A stretch of DNA of 64,000 nt, taken from Fallopia convolvulus. Taxonomy: Eukaryota; Streptophyta; Magnoliopsida; Caryophyllales; Polygonaceae. Shown piece by piece: positions 51,471 to 61,573 of the stretch (its first letter is position 1; each line of letters begins with the position of its first letter). The position numbers and the translations under genes are program-made. Where the stretch lies: assembly GCA_964016875.1 (NCBI GenBank), contig OZ024734.1, positions 52,806,622 to 52,870,621 on the forward strand. Direction: 5' to 3'. Under the pieces are notes generated by a model, which searched no databases, was not told where the DNA came from, and saw nothing but the letters and a program-made list of their open reading frames with translations.

Positions 51471-52808
51471 TGGGTTCTTCGGGCTTTGTCTTCAAGACTT
51501 CTTCAAGGTAATCAAACACCGAGATCTCTTCATCCTCTGTCGAAAGGCTCGGTACCGATCTGGAGGGGGTCGGTACCGAGTTGATTTCGCCTGCCAGGAG
51601 ACTCGGTACCAAGGTAGACATGCTCGGTACCGGGACTACAGGATCTGCCTCGGCCCATTTTCGTCCCGAGAATGCATCAAACACCAACAAACTCTCGAAT
51701 GGGTCCACACATTCAATGAAAGCGTTGTGGGTGTAGAATATTTTAACTTCGGCTTCGTTGGTCTCTTTCATTGTGGGGTTGAAAGGAAATTCCACTACCT
51801 CATCCCTAATTTCGAACGTTAGGATTCCTCTAGTATAAATGGCCCCGATTGTGGTGAGGAACGGTCTCCCTAGAATGATAGGCACCACCGGATCTTCGGG
51901 CATTTCTATAACAATGAAATTGTTTGGAACAAAGAATTTTCCCACTTGTACTGGAAAGTCATCCACAACCCCCAGAGGTTTGACACAAGATCCGTCCTCC
52001 ATGTACAACCGCATGTTAATAGGCTCCAATGGTCCCATGTTGGCTCTGGACCAAATTGACAATGGCAGAAGACTTGCACTGGTGCCTAAATCACATAAAG
52101 CTTTGAATTATGGGTTCCTATCCCGATGGTGGTTGCAAACTTTCCTGGGTCGCCTAGCTTCTCTAGGAGTTCTAAAGATTGAACCTCGTCCGTTAGCTCC
52201 GACATAGATCTTTTCCTTCTAAGAATATCTTTCAAGAATTTGGTGTAAGCCGACATTTTGCTTAGGGCCTCAGCGAATGGTATAGAAATATTTAAGCCCT
52301 GAAGAATCTTAACGAAACACTTAAACTTTCCTTCCGTTGAGTCCTTAGACTTCTTAGTAGGGAAATGAAGAGTCTTCACCAATCTCGGAACTAAACTGGG
52401 CTGGAGAGGTGGTGCTACCAAATCGACAACAAGGTTGAGTGGTGCTGCAGAAGGTTCGGTACCGACCCTAGTTGGGTCGGTATCCAGCCTAGGACTAAGG
52501 GAGTGGCTCAATGTCGAGGACTTACCTGGATTGGGGTCGGTAACGAGCCTTGGAGCATCGGTACCGAGGGTGTTAGGCTTGGTATCGATCCGTTTTGGCT
52601 TGTTATCGATCTTGGCCGGAGCAGTTTCTTCGATACCGGGTTCTTTTTCATTGGCCTCAACACGGTCTGGTAGTGTTTTTCCACTCCGGAGGTTTACAAC
52701 GGCTATTTGTCCTCTCGGGTTCTCGTCGGGCGGCCCGGGAGTTGCCCTTGAGGTATTGGAACTTGTGCCACAAGGTTGCCAAGTTGGGAGTTGAAGCTTT
52801 TCCTCCAT
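51465..52808 (-). pseudogene. Athila 1 Gag C-terminus and protease
   Basis: The linker 52800-52450 contains several modules and reads as Thr/Asp/Pro-rich sequence. Then VPRLVKTLHFPTKKSKDSTE, LNISIPFAEALSKM, DILRRKRSMSE and the protease core CDLGTSASLLPLSIWS (DLGTS active site, about 52.06 kb), LYMEDGSCVKPLGVV and VPIILGRPFL. There is a frame change near 52.08 kb. The chain ends about 51465 at EEVLKTKPEEPIQ, where RT should follow. Confidence 0.85.
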
Positions 52809-53002
52809 GTATCTAACTCTCCCAATTGGGACTGTACACCCTTCATCTGATGATTTAGGTCAGCTCGGACTCCATCATTCTAGTTGTGGACTCCATCGAT
52901 CTTGTTGTGGATGCCTTGTTGTAGGCCTTGTACCCATGAAGGTACCTCTTGATATCCTGGTAGTCTGTAAGGAGGAACCTTTCTTTCTTGTTGTGGAGGT
53001 AC

Positions 53003-54197
53003 CTAATTTTGACTTTGATTGTAACCTCCCCAACTGGGATAATTGGTTGGCCTATCATAATTATTAGGTGGGTTTCTGTATTTCCCTCTGATATAATTCA
53101 TTTCAGCATATGTCTCAGCGGCTCTAACCTGCTCAATGTTAGTGCAAGCAGAAGTACTATGGGCTTGAGAGCCACATTCTTGACAAGGTTGAGAGGTTTT
53201 CAGAAAACTTACCTGTTTCTTCAAACGGTTGATCTCATCGTGTAAGAATTGATGTTTAACATCGGGATCAACTTCATCTTTATTTGGAATGCATAGACGT
53301 TTTTGAGGTTGGGGTGATTGCAGGGTCTCATACATGGCATCGTAATTGGTCAATTTGTCTAGTAACTCCCATGCAACAGTGTGATCCATCTCAATAAAAC
53401 CGCAAGCAGTGGGCATGTTGATGCGGTTCTTTGTGTCGTCGTTGATCCCTTGAAAGAAGATTTCTTGGAGAACATATGGTGGTTGCCCATGAGTGGGGCA
53501 TTGTTTGAGCATCTACTTGAATCTCTCCCACGTCTCCACAAAGGTCTCGTTAGGCAGCTGGTGGTAGGAGGTGAACGTTTTCTTAACTCCATTGTCTTAG
53601 CAGGAGGAAAGAACTTTGTCAAAAATTGATCATACAAAGCCTTCCAAGTCCTGATAGACTTAGGAGGTAAGCTCTCTAACCAGCTCAGGGCCTTTCCTGT
53701 GAGAGACCACTTGAAAGCTTTTAACAGAACATATTATAAACAGACACTATCAGCAACAATAGTGTCACATAAATCAAGAAAGTTTTTAATATGTTCCATA
53801 GGGCACTCAGTAGGTTTCCCTTCAAACTGAGTCGTTTTTATCAAGGATATGAATTGAGACTTAATCTCAAAATTCTTCTCTATCTCCAGAAGCACAATTG
53901 CTGAGTTTGGCACCCTTAGTTCTGGATGCATATACTGTTTGGCGTTCCTTGGATAGGCATTGAGTTGCTCTATAGACGGGCATTGTCTTCTCGTTTTCGT
54001 TCGGCCTCTGATGCTACAACGGCTCTATCTATTTGCACGGTGTCGAGCTGCCTCTGGAGAGCAGCAATTTGTTGTGCCATCTCTTCAGGTGTCATGGCCA
54101 TGTCTTGGTTTTCTCGTCTTCTGCGATGAAGGACACGTTCGGGTTTAGAATAGTAATCAGTGTGATCAAATTCAAGCCAACGTCGTCCTGTTTGCAT
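53003..54197 (-). pseudogene. Athila 1 gag
   Basis: Starts MQTGRRWLEFDHTDYY (54197) with a Gln/Arg-rich coiled-coil segment, then HPELRVPNSAIVLLEIEKNF, CPMEHIKNFLDLCDTI, then WSLTGKALSWLESLPPKSI and LYDQFLTKFFPPAKT (retrotrans_gag core), GFIEMDHTVAWELLDKL and a zinc knuckle CQECGSQAHSTSAC (about 53.17 kb). Stops or shifts near 53960, 53735, 53640 and 53515 break it. Athila 2 has the same blocks at 60308-61573. Confidence 0.88.
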
Positions 54198-54294
54198 AAG
54201 CTAAGAAAATAACCAAATGAAAACAAAGTTAGAAATAAAAAAGGGGTCGGGCTATTCCCAAACCCACAAGTAATCAAACACAACACTGTTACTT

Positions 54295-54311
54295 CCCCGA
54301 CAACGACGCCA
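54295..54311 (-). promoter_or_regulatory. Primer binding site (tRNA-Asp, decayed) of Athila 1
   Basis: The minus strand reads TGGCGTCGTTGTCGGGG three bases after the LTR end. The intact version TGGCGCCGTTGCCGGGG, complementary to plant tRNA-Asp, is present in Athila 2; the two differences are C to T changes. Confidence 0.85.
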
Positions 54312-54314
54312 ATT

Positions 54315-55756
54315 TGTTGAGAAGGGTTTCCCAACAACAAATAAATTTGTATTCAAGACCCCGCTGTGTATAGGGAGGTCAGGATCGTCCATGGGAAGCA
54401 TGTTTATGTTTGATTACTATTCTAAAAAAGGGGAAAATACGAAAATAGTAAAGACGAGGCTATGATCACGTCGGTACCGACCTTGTCAGGGTCGGTATCG
54501 ATGTTGAATTTTGACTCAAACAAGACAAATAACATAGACAAACGCAGGTTCAGTACCGATGTGGTTACCTCGACACCGATGCAAAATAGAGAATTACGAA
54601 AGTGTTTTCAAATGAGAAAAAAATCTAGGATAAGGGTTTACCACGACATAATCATGCAATTAAGATAGTGTGAAGGATAAATAACATGCCTTAAAGATAA
54701 AGCTATCAACTTTTGTTGATTTAAGCAAGCAAATCAATTGACTTTCATGTATTAATTCACTTTTTACTTATTTTTGATCCAAAGCTCGAATCTTTCGTTA
54801 TCGAACGATATCAACATTCAAGGTTACAACTTTCTCTTCGATCAAGCAATAAACTCGAATTAATCCAACTATCGTTAAAGGATAAGCACAAAACAAGTAG
54901 ATAAAAGATAAAAGGCAATCAAACATTCATCACACATTCAATCATGCACAACCATGCTGCGTTTTCAACCCCGACCCTAGAAAAGTTGAACTACTCACAC
55001 ATAATTGAAAAGAAGCAAACAAAAGGATTGAATGAGAACATTGTATGAAAACAAAACAAAGCTTACTTGACTTAAAAGTCGAAACTTGTCTTAGAAAGTC
55101 GAAACTTCCCCAAGTAATCTTCAAAAGCAACTTAGAAACTAAGAACAAAGAGAAAAATCGTCCCTTTCAGTCTCCCGTGTTTCTCTCTCTCTGTCTTCAA
55201 CTGAACAAACCCCTTAAACTAGATTAAGAATAGGGTATTTATACTAGAGAATCTATCTAAAAAGTTTCCAAAAGATAGAACTTTCCAAACTTAAAAAGAT
55301 TGCGAAATAAAAAGATAGAAATCTTGAAGTCAGTGCGCTTACCGACACAGGGGATCTCGGTGTCGACTTGTCAGGGTCGGTAGGTGCTTTGCTGAATTCT
55401 TCATGACTTGGCTTCGTTGCATACCTCGGTACCGAACCCAGAGGGTCGGCATCGAGCTCATTTTCTTGGTCTTTTTTTCTACTTTGTCATAGCCTCTTTT
55501 GGATTTGTCGGGATCTTTAAAGCGTTTTCTTTCTTTTCTTGACTTGACCATGCTCCGCCATCATCCTCTCGATCTCAACTTCTTCAAAATGCTCCTAATT
55601 TTGCTTTGAAAACCTACAAAAAACACAAAAATGGAGTAGCTTCCATACTTTTCATTAAATATGCAAACTTATCCAAAAACACACAAAACAAACACTAAAC
55701 TCATGCTAAACAACTAAGAAAAACACATAAAAACTATACTAAAAACACGAACATCA
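54315..55756 (-). repeat. Athila 1, 5' LTR (complete, 1442 bp)
   Basis: Starts TGATGTTCGTG and ends CTCAACA on the minus strand. It contains modules at 54470-54502, 54547-54580 and 55427-55458. The beginning resembles the LTR of Athila 2 (TGATATTCGTGTTTTTAG) over about 180 bp. Confidence 0.92.
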
Positions 55757-56213
55757 TTCTCCTTGAAGCATTCACAGATCTCCATCCATAGTGAACGTGC
55801 TAAGTTTGTGAAAACAAACCCGCTAGACATTTCCGGAGTCATCGAATTGAGGATCCAACTCGACACCATGGAATCGCACCTCCTCCATCGCTCGAGCTCC
55901 ATTGTCCCAGCATCAAGCTTCACCCCAGATCCATCGATGAAGCCCTGTTTCATTTTTGCCATTAGAGCATGTTCGATCTACATGCTCCATGCTGGAAAAT
56001 TCCCAACATCGAAGAGCGTACCCGTCAAGACCATCCCGGGAAATTAGAATTAGCCAACATCAAGGGATCTACCATGTTTGCGGTCGTCGCCATCTTGTAA
56101 TCTTCTTTCTCTGCTTCGTCTAGAGACATCGCTAGGTCAAAACACAACACAAAAAAAATCACCAGATCGAGACGATTGGAAGCAACAAGTTCTTCGTAAC
56201 TAAAAAAAAGCAA
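55757..56213 (-). pseudogene. Outer copia Gag, N-terminal piece
   Basis: MSLDEAEKEDYKMATTANM begins at 56129; then NSNFPGWS, and after a frame change MKQGFIDGSG, WRRCDSMVSSWILNSMTPEM and SLWMEICECFKEN. These are the first UBN2-type gag blocks of copia. The chain breaks at the Athila insertion and resumes at 25482 with NNGSQ. Confidence 0.88.
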
Positions 56214-56239
56214 AAATCAACAAATCTAGAATATTTGAT

Positions 56240-56251
56240 GCTCTTATACCA
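56240..56251 (-). promoter_or_regulatory. Primer binding site of the outer copia element
   Basis: TGGTATAAGAGC on the minus strand adjoins the 5' LTR. It differs by one base from the usual TGGTATCAGAGC initiator-Met site. Confidence 0.82.
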
Positions 56252-56624
56252 TGTGGAAATTCAAGACATTGAATAACAAAACTCAACAAGAAACTCAAAC
56301 AACTTATTTCATTAGTTGAAAAACCAAGAATTATAGAATTTGTTCATCGTGTGGCTAGTCTAGCTCACACATTATCACAACATTCTGAATTAAGGAACAA
56401 GTAAAAGAGGAAACTGATATATATATATAGTACCGGTTCACTAGAACTAAATCAAAATAACATTTATTACAAAAGAGAATCAGAGTTAATTGATAAAAGG
56501 AAAACCCAACAAAGATTTTCCGCCAAGTGTAGAAAGGTTCCCAGAAAAAGACAGTGCCAGAGTTCCACGCCTTTGCATTTGGAGGCTCCAACTTGACAAT
56601 TTATTAATCTGCCATATTCCTACA
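56252..56624 (-). repeat. 5' LTR of the outer copia element
   Basis: 373 bp, TGTAGG...CCACA on the minus strand. TSD ATTTT follows at 56625-56629. Confidence 0.92.
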
Positions 56625-56690
56625 ATTTTGTCTATTATATTTATATATATATATACACTTTAATTGGACTAAGTTAAAAAAAATTCGGGA
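56625..56690. mobile_element. Fold-back MITE, right arm remainder
   Basis: ATTTTGTCTATTATATTTAT, TATATATATACACTTTAATT and GGACTAAG are the inverse of the left arm at 15500-15545. This is the far half of the element interrupted by the nest. Confidence 0.75.
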
Positions 56691-56722
56691 GGCGTGTGAC
56701 GGTTTGGAGTTGAGCACTAAAC

Positions 56723-56768
56723 CTGCCATATTCCTACAACTTTGTCTATATATATGATTTTTTTAAAG
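56723..56768. repeat. Duplicated LTR/host junction fragment
   Basis: CTGCCATATTCCTACA (last 16 bp of the copia LTR) followed by A(C/T)TTTGTCTATATATA repeats what is found at 56609-56640, 114 bp away. It copies LTR and MITE sequence together, so it arose after the copia insertion. Confidence 0.75.
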
Positions 56769-56859
56769 AAAATTTGTTAAAATTATTTCCAAAATAATAA
56801 TGGACAAAAGCATTATGATAAAGTACTTGTAAAGTCAAAGTTATCATTTAATGATTTTT

Positions 56860-57490
56860 GTCGTTAGGTATGAAGTGGAGAATTTATATTAGCAACACTG
56901 TTGGAAAACGCATTTGTAGCCAAGAAATAAGCCTCGCCATCAGCCAAAAAAATAACCACGAGATCTCGTTAGCCACAACATCCCCAATAAATTGCCCTAC
57001 GAAAGGAGCCCTAAGGCTATATCGGTGGAGGCTAAATATTACTCTGGAAAAGAACCACATAATTCTAGTTTTTTTTGGCTATATAACTACAAATAATAGC
57101 CGCGAACTAGTTCATTGCTAAATGTGTGGCTACTGACCACGAAAGTCACGTTAACCAGAATTGGATTTCGTGGTTGGTTTTAAGTGCATCACCATCAAAT
57201 TTTAGCCACAAATGTATTTTGTATCTAAATTCGTGTCAAATTTGAACTCATTATCGCCCCTAATTCGTGGCTATTAGCCTTGAAATTTGCATTGAATCTA
57301 TTTGGTGGGAAAATCTATGGTTATTTAGCCTTAACATTTGCACTGAATTTATTTGGTAGGAAAATTTGTGGCCATTTAACCTTGACATTTGCATTGAATC
57401 TATTTGGTGGCAAAAGCTGTGGCTATTTAACCTTGAAATTGGCTTTGAAAAGATTTGTTTTCAAATTTTGTGGTCAAATAATTAAGCATT
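56860..57490 (+). mobile_element. CACTA-like subterminal repeat region (candidate)
   Basis: Dense in GTGGCTA/TAGCCAC motifs in both orientations, as in the subterminal regions of plant CACTA (En/Spm) transposons. From 57265 to 57480 a ~55-60-bp unit (TTAGCCTTGAAATTTGCATTG, AATCTATTTGGTGGGAAAA) repeats about four times. I could not find a clean CACTA terminus or a 3-bp target duplication. Confidence 0.45.
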
Positions 57491-57825
57491 AATAAAAAAA
57501 TTGGGAAATATGCCATAATATATGCATCAATTGCATTATCATAATACAATTAGCTAGTAGCTGCTAACAGAAAAAACAGCACTAGCAAGTGCAACTAGAT
57601 AAACAACCTGCTAATAAAAAACCCCAGCACTATGGCTAAATAATCCAGCACTAGCATTAGTGCCCGACAACTATCCAAATTATCCACCATACAACATCCA
57701 AAATATTCAACACAAGAAAACATCAAAAGGCAATCCACCAACAAACAAAATTCACAACAAAAACATTTTAGAGAGAGGTAAAATAGCCCAACCACTTGAA
57801 AGAAAGTCAGGAAATGACATTACCC
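57491..57825. other. Unassigned sequence between the CACTA-like repeats and coding remnant
   Basis: AT-rich, with AGCACTAGCAAGTGC- and GCACTAGCATTAGTGC-type short inverted repeats (57570-57665) that might be decayed transposon ends. No coding is supported. Confidence 0.35.
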
Positions 57826-57829
57826 ATGT

Positions 57830-58220
57830 TGCCTCCAATGTGTTTAAACAACAGCTCAAGCATACCTTTGAGTTCCTTGTTCTGGGTTTGAATTTCCACA
57901 TTTTGATTTTGAAGAGTCTTCATCTCCTCTCACATCTCCTTTATCTCATCCTTTAGAGGCTCAACAACTTGATGGGTGTAGAAAAGGCTAGAGGAGCGGG
58001 AAGGATTCCTGGCTTCGAGCTTTCCCGTGCGAAAGAGGGCGACCACTTTATCAGCCATTGCAAAAATCCTACGACTAGCATAGCTGTCGTAAGCTTTAAT
58101 CCTTATCTCGATTGCTCTAGCACTTGAGACTGGTCCATCTCCATGCTCACCAGGCACAAAGCGTTCAAATTCAGCCTTAAAAACAATGCAAAACAGTACA
58201 TGAAGCAGAATTATAAACAA
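57830..58220 (-). pseudogene. Possible CACTA-associated protein C-terminus
   Basis: The minus strand reads EFERFVPGEHGDGPVSSARA, SYASRRIFAMADKVVALF and ends PLKDEIKEM before a stop at 57930. In another frame coiled-coil-like QNVEIQTQNKELKGML continues to about 57835. The layout (a short basic region, then a Gln/Leu-rich coiled coil at the C-terminus) resembles the plant En/Spm-associated proteins, and CACTA-like repeats are adjacent. I do not recognise it firmly; it could be another transposon protein. Confidence 0.35.
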
Positions 58221-58229
58221 GTTGTCAAA

Positions 58230-58809
58230 TATGTGTGTAAATAAGGCATTACAAATAAGATGTCAAATGAAGGAGATGTATATTCAATAAAGAATTAGAC
58301 TTAATCAATCAGAATTAAGAAGTAATAAATTGTATATTCAATAAATGAAGGAGATGTCAAATATGTGGATTGAGCTTGAATCAACAAATCAAGAATTCAA
58401 CAATAAATACAAATTAACAAATCAAGCAAGAAGAAGAAAATGAAGCAAGAAGAAAATAAAAAGCAATTGAGAGAAATCAAGGGCTATCGCTCCAACAAAA
58501 ACAACAACATCAAACGTATGCATATTTTTATGGTTTTTTTTTCTGCAGCACCAAACATCAACATCAACAAAAACAACAACAAAAACAACAACATCTAATT
58601 TCTTTGTATTGGTGCATATTTTTTATGGGATTTAGCAAATGGAAATTGAAGTTTTTCATGTCTATTGATTCATAAGGAACCAAAGAGAAGTAAACTCACC
58701 TAAGGAGAAGCAAAAGAGAACCCTAAATATTGAGAAATCCACAACATCACCATTCATGTTCTCAAACACACAACTCTAAAACTAATAACATAGAGAGGAG
58801 AAGAACCAA
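58230..58809. other. Low-complexity AAC/AAG-rich spacer
   Basis: Rich in CAACAACAAAAACAAC and GAAGAAGAAA runs. It has no coding or termini I can support. It ends where the Athila 2 LTR starts. Confidence 0.55.
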
Positions 58810-60192
58810 ATGATATTCGTGTTTTTAGTATAGTTTTTAGTATGTTTTCTTAGTTTATTAGGATTAGTTTTGATAAGTTTAGGGTTAGTTTTGTGTGTTT
58901 TTGGATAGTTTTGCATATTTTGTGAAAAGTATGGAAGCTACTCCGTTTTGTGTATTTTTGTAGGTTTTAGCAAGGAAAAGGTGCTATTTGGAGCTGAATT
59001 TGGAGTGCTATGATGAGGGACGGAGGAATGCAAGATGATGAAGTCGAAGTCTAAGTTTTTGAAGAAGAAGTGTTGAAGAAGCCAAGCCCAAGCTCGTTAA
59101 CAAGGCTGTGAGGGCTCGTTAACAAGGTTAAGAGATAGCGTTTTCGAGAGTCTGATTTTGCGACTTACCGATCCTGTGTGGGAATTTATTCCGTGTCGGT
59201 AGAGTGTTTTTATCGTTTAGCTTTTTTATTTTCTAGCCTTATTAGTATAACTACCCTTCTTATTAGTCTAGAAGAGGGGGAGAAGAACTCAAGCAAGCAA
59301 GTAGCGAAGGAGGAAGAGCCGAGGGAGAGACACAAGTCGGAGGTCGAGATTGAACTCAGTGGACGACAGTTACCGGGGTCGTTAATCACGAGGTTTTGAT
59401 TCGGTGTTTTGTATTTTTCGGTTTCTTCTGAATTCTGTGAGACAATATTTTATTTTTAATTTGAAGTAGTGTTTTGTTTTTAATGTTTTCTCTTGTTGAA
59501 TTTATTTGTTTCTTTGTTATGAGTAGTGAGTAGTTTTCTTATCTAGGGTCGGGGTTGAAACCCGGGATACTTATGCATGGTTTGATGAGTGAGATGATGT
59601 GTTGAATGCCTTCTCTCTATTTTTGAGATTGTTTGTTGCGTTTATACCTAGATGAAAGTCAAGGTGATTTGAGTTTTTGCCTTGATTGAGAGAGAAAGTT
59701 ACAAACTTGAAGGTTGATATTGTTTGAATACGAAAGTTTCAAGCTTTAGATCCAAAACAAGCAATTGAATGAATTAGTTTATGCAAGTAGATTAATTTAC
59801 TTGGTAAGTCAATGAAATTTGATGCATCTATCTATTTAAAGGCATGATATTTATCTTCTTACGAGTTTATGTGCATGACTATGTTGTGGTAACCTTTGTC
59901 CTAGATCTTTATTTTATTTGAATTCTCCTAGTTATATTCGTTACTGAGTTCGTAGTCTCGGTACCGAATCTGTTTAGTATGTATTTTGAGTCATTTGTTT
60001 GCGGTGGTTCGTTAACGACCCTGACAACGTCGTTAACGAGGCTGCTAGTAAGTGTTTGCTTTTTTTGTTTGATTTTTAGTAGTCGATAGATAAACAAACC
60101 TTGCTTCTCGTGGAACGATCCTGACTCCCCTATACTCAGTGGGGTCTTGACTTATAAATTTATTTGTTGTCCAGAGTAAAGGCCCGTCAACA
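58810..60192 (+). repeat. Athila 2, 5' LTR
   Basis: Begins TGATATTCGTGTTTTTAG and ends CCCGTCAACA (1383 bp). It resembles the Athila 1 LTR in the first ~180 bp and in the blocks around GATCC(A/T)AA and CATGCACAA/TGCATGAC. It carries module pairs at about 59093-59130 and 60008-60045 with GTTAAC cores, and one GGTACCGA at 59958-59966. Confidence 0.85.
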
Positions 60193-60195
60193 AAT

Positions 60196-60213
60196 TGGCG
60201 CCGTTGCCGGGGA
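60196..60213 (+). promoter_or_regulatory. Primer binding site (tRNA-Asp) of Athila 2
   Basis: TGGCGCCGTTGCCGGGGA, an 18-nt perfect complement of the plant tRNA-Asp 3' end including CCA, three bases after the LTR. Confidence 0.92.
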
Positions 60214-60307
60214 AGCAACGAGTTTGTTTGTTTATCTGTGGGACTGGGAATAGCCCGATCCCGTTTTTGTTTTTAATTTTTGTTTTCTTTGTCTGTTTTC
60301 TCAGCGT

Positions 60308-61573
60308 ATGCCGGTAGGACGTCGAAGGCTTGAATTTGACAACGCTGGTTATTATTCAGAATCGGAGCGTTCCCTACACCGTAGACACCGAGAGAACCGA
60401 GCCATGGCCACACCTGAAGAGTTGGCTCGTTAGTTAGAAGTCCTCCAAAACCAGATGGAGGCATTGAAAAATGAGAAGGAAGACGCTGCTGCCGAGGCTG
60501 AGCGTCAATGGACTACCAATGCTCGTCTACAGGAAGAGCTGAATGCCTATCCAAGGAACATCAAACAATAAATGCATCCAGAACTGAGGGTGCCAGAATC
60601 ACCAATTGTGATTCCGGAGATAGAGAAACCATTTGAGATTAAATCTCAATTTATATCCTTGATAAAGCGGGCTCATTTTGAAGGGAAACCTACTGAGTGC
60701 CCTATGGAACATATTAGAAATTTTCTTGATTTATGTGACACCATAGCTGCTGAAGGTGTCTCACTTGAATATTTTCTGTTAAAAGCTTTTAGGTGGTCTC
60801 TTGCTGGAAAGGCCTTGAGCTGGTTGGAGAGAATACCTCCTAAGTCTATCAGGACTTGGAAGAACTTGTATGATCAATTTATTAAAAAAATCTTCCCACC
60901 TGCCAAGACAACGGAGTTGAGAAAACGCATCACCTCCTATCACCAGCTGCCTAATGAGACATTTTTTGAAACATGGGAAAGATTTAAAGAAATGCTTAGA
61001 TAGTGCCCCACTCATGGGCAACCTTTATATGTTCTTCAAGAAATCTTTTTCTAGGGTATCAAGGCAGAGACCAAGAACCGCATCAACACGCATACTGCGT
61101 GCGGTTTTATAGAGATGGACCCTACGGTTGGATGGGAATTGCTGGATAAGTTGTCCAATTATGATGCCATGTATGGAACCCATCAAGCTCCACATCACCA
61201 GATTCGTTTCTACGTGTCTAACCGAGAAGAAGTTGACCCGAATATTAAAAATCAATTTCTAATAGACGAGGTCAACCTCCTGAAGAATCAGGTAAGTTTT
61301 ATGAAATCCTCTCAGTCCTGTCAAGAGTGTGGTTCTTCTGCCCATAGTACTTCTGCTTGCACTAACATAGAGCAGGTAAGAGCCGCTGAGACGATTGCTG
61401 AAATGTATTACATGAGAGGTCCATACAGGAACCAGCCTAGCAATTTTGACAGGTCAAACAACTATCAGGCGTGGGGCAATCAGAATCCAAATCCAAACTA
61501 TGCAGCACCTCCACCAGATAGACGACATGCGCCTAATCGACCTCCAGGCCATCAGGAGCCACAACAAGGTTAA
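60308..61573 (+). pseudogene. Athila 2 gag
   Basis: From MPVGRRRLEFDNAGYY (60308) through a Glu/Arg/Gln-rich coil, HPELRVPESPIVIPEIEK, CPMEHIRNFLDLCDTIA, WSLAGKALSWLERIPPKSI, then LYDQFIKKIFPPAKT, MDPTVGWELLDKLSN and the zinc knuckle CQECGSSAHSTSAC. Few defects: stop codons near 60432 (TAG), 60571 (TAA), 61000 (TAG) and 61052 (TAG). After 61573 the chain continues in the overlapping frame. Confidence 0.88.

Larger units (their letters stand above)
25488..55756 (-). mobile_element. Athila-like Ty3/gypsy element 1
   Basis: A minus-strand element inserted in the outer copia gag. The 5' LTR is 55756-54315 (1442 bp). The 3' LTR is split into 36114-35769 and 26206-25488. Target duplication is imperfect: TTCTC (55757-55761) against TTCCG (25483-25487). 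A tRNA-Asp-type primer site follows the 5' LTR. Order: gag, protease, [RT lost], RNase H, integrase, spacer, env-like frame, spacer. That order and the tRNA-Asp primer suit Athila. Two Sireviruses interrupt it, one in the 3' LTR and one between protease and RNase H. Many GGTACCGA modules are scattered through it (see 25659, 36837, 38209, 39473, 41924, 51548, 52455, 54470). Confidence 0.88.
15628..56624 (-). mobile_element. Outer copia element (Ale/Retrofit-like) hosting the nest
   Basis: A minus-strand Ty1/copia element with 373-bp LTRs at 15628-16000 and 56252-56624, flanked by a perfect 5-bp target duplication ATTTT (15623-15627 and 56625-56629). Hand alignment of the LTRs gives 33 differences in 373 positions, about 91% identity. 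The primer binding site next to the 5' LTR is TGGTATAAGAGC, a variant of the initiator-Met tRNA site, and the PPT GAGGAGGGAA abuts the 3' LTR. Its coding region lies in pieces: gag start 56213-55757, gag middle 25482-25382, gag end to RNase H 21506-16009. Later insertions fill the gaps. It was the first arrival in the nest. Frameshifts and stops make it inactive. Confidence 0.9.

Noticed and set aside
15628..56624. Endogenous pararetrovirus
   Set aside because: Every RT/RNase H block is accompanied by integrase or LTRs with a target duplication, and no movement or coat protein domain is present; all are LTR retrotransposons.
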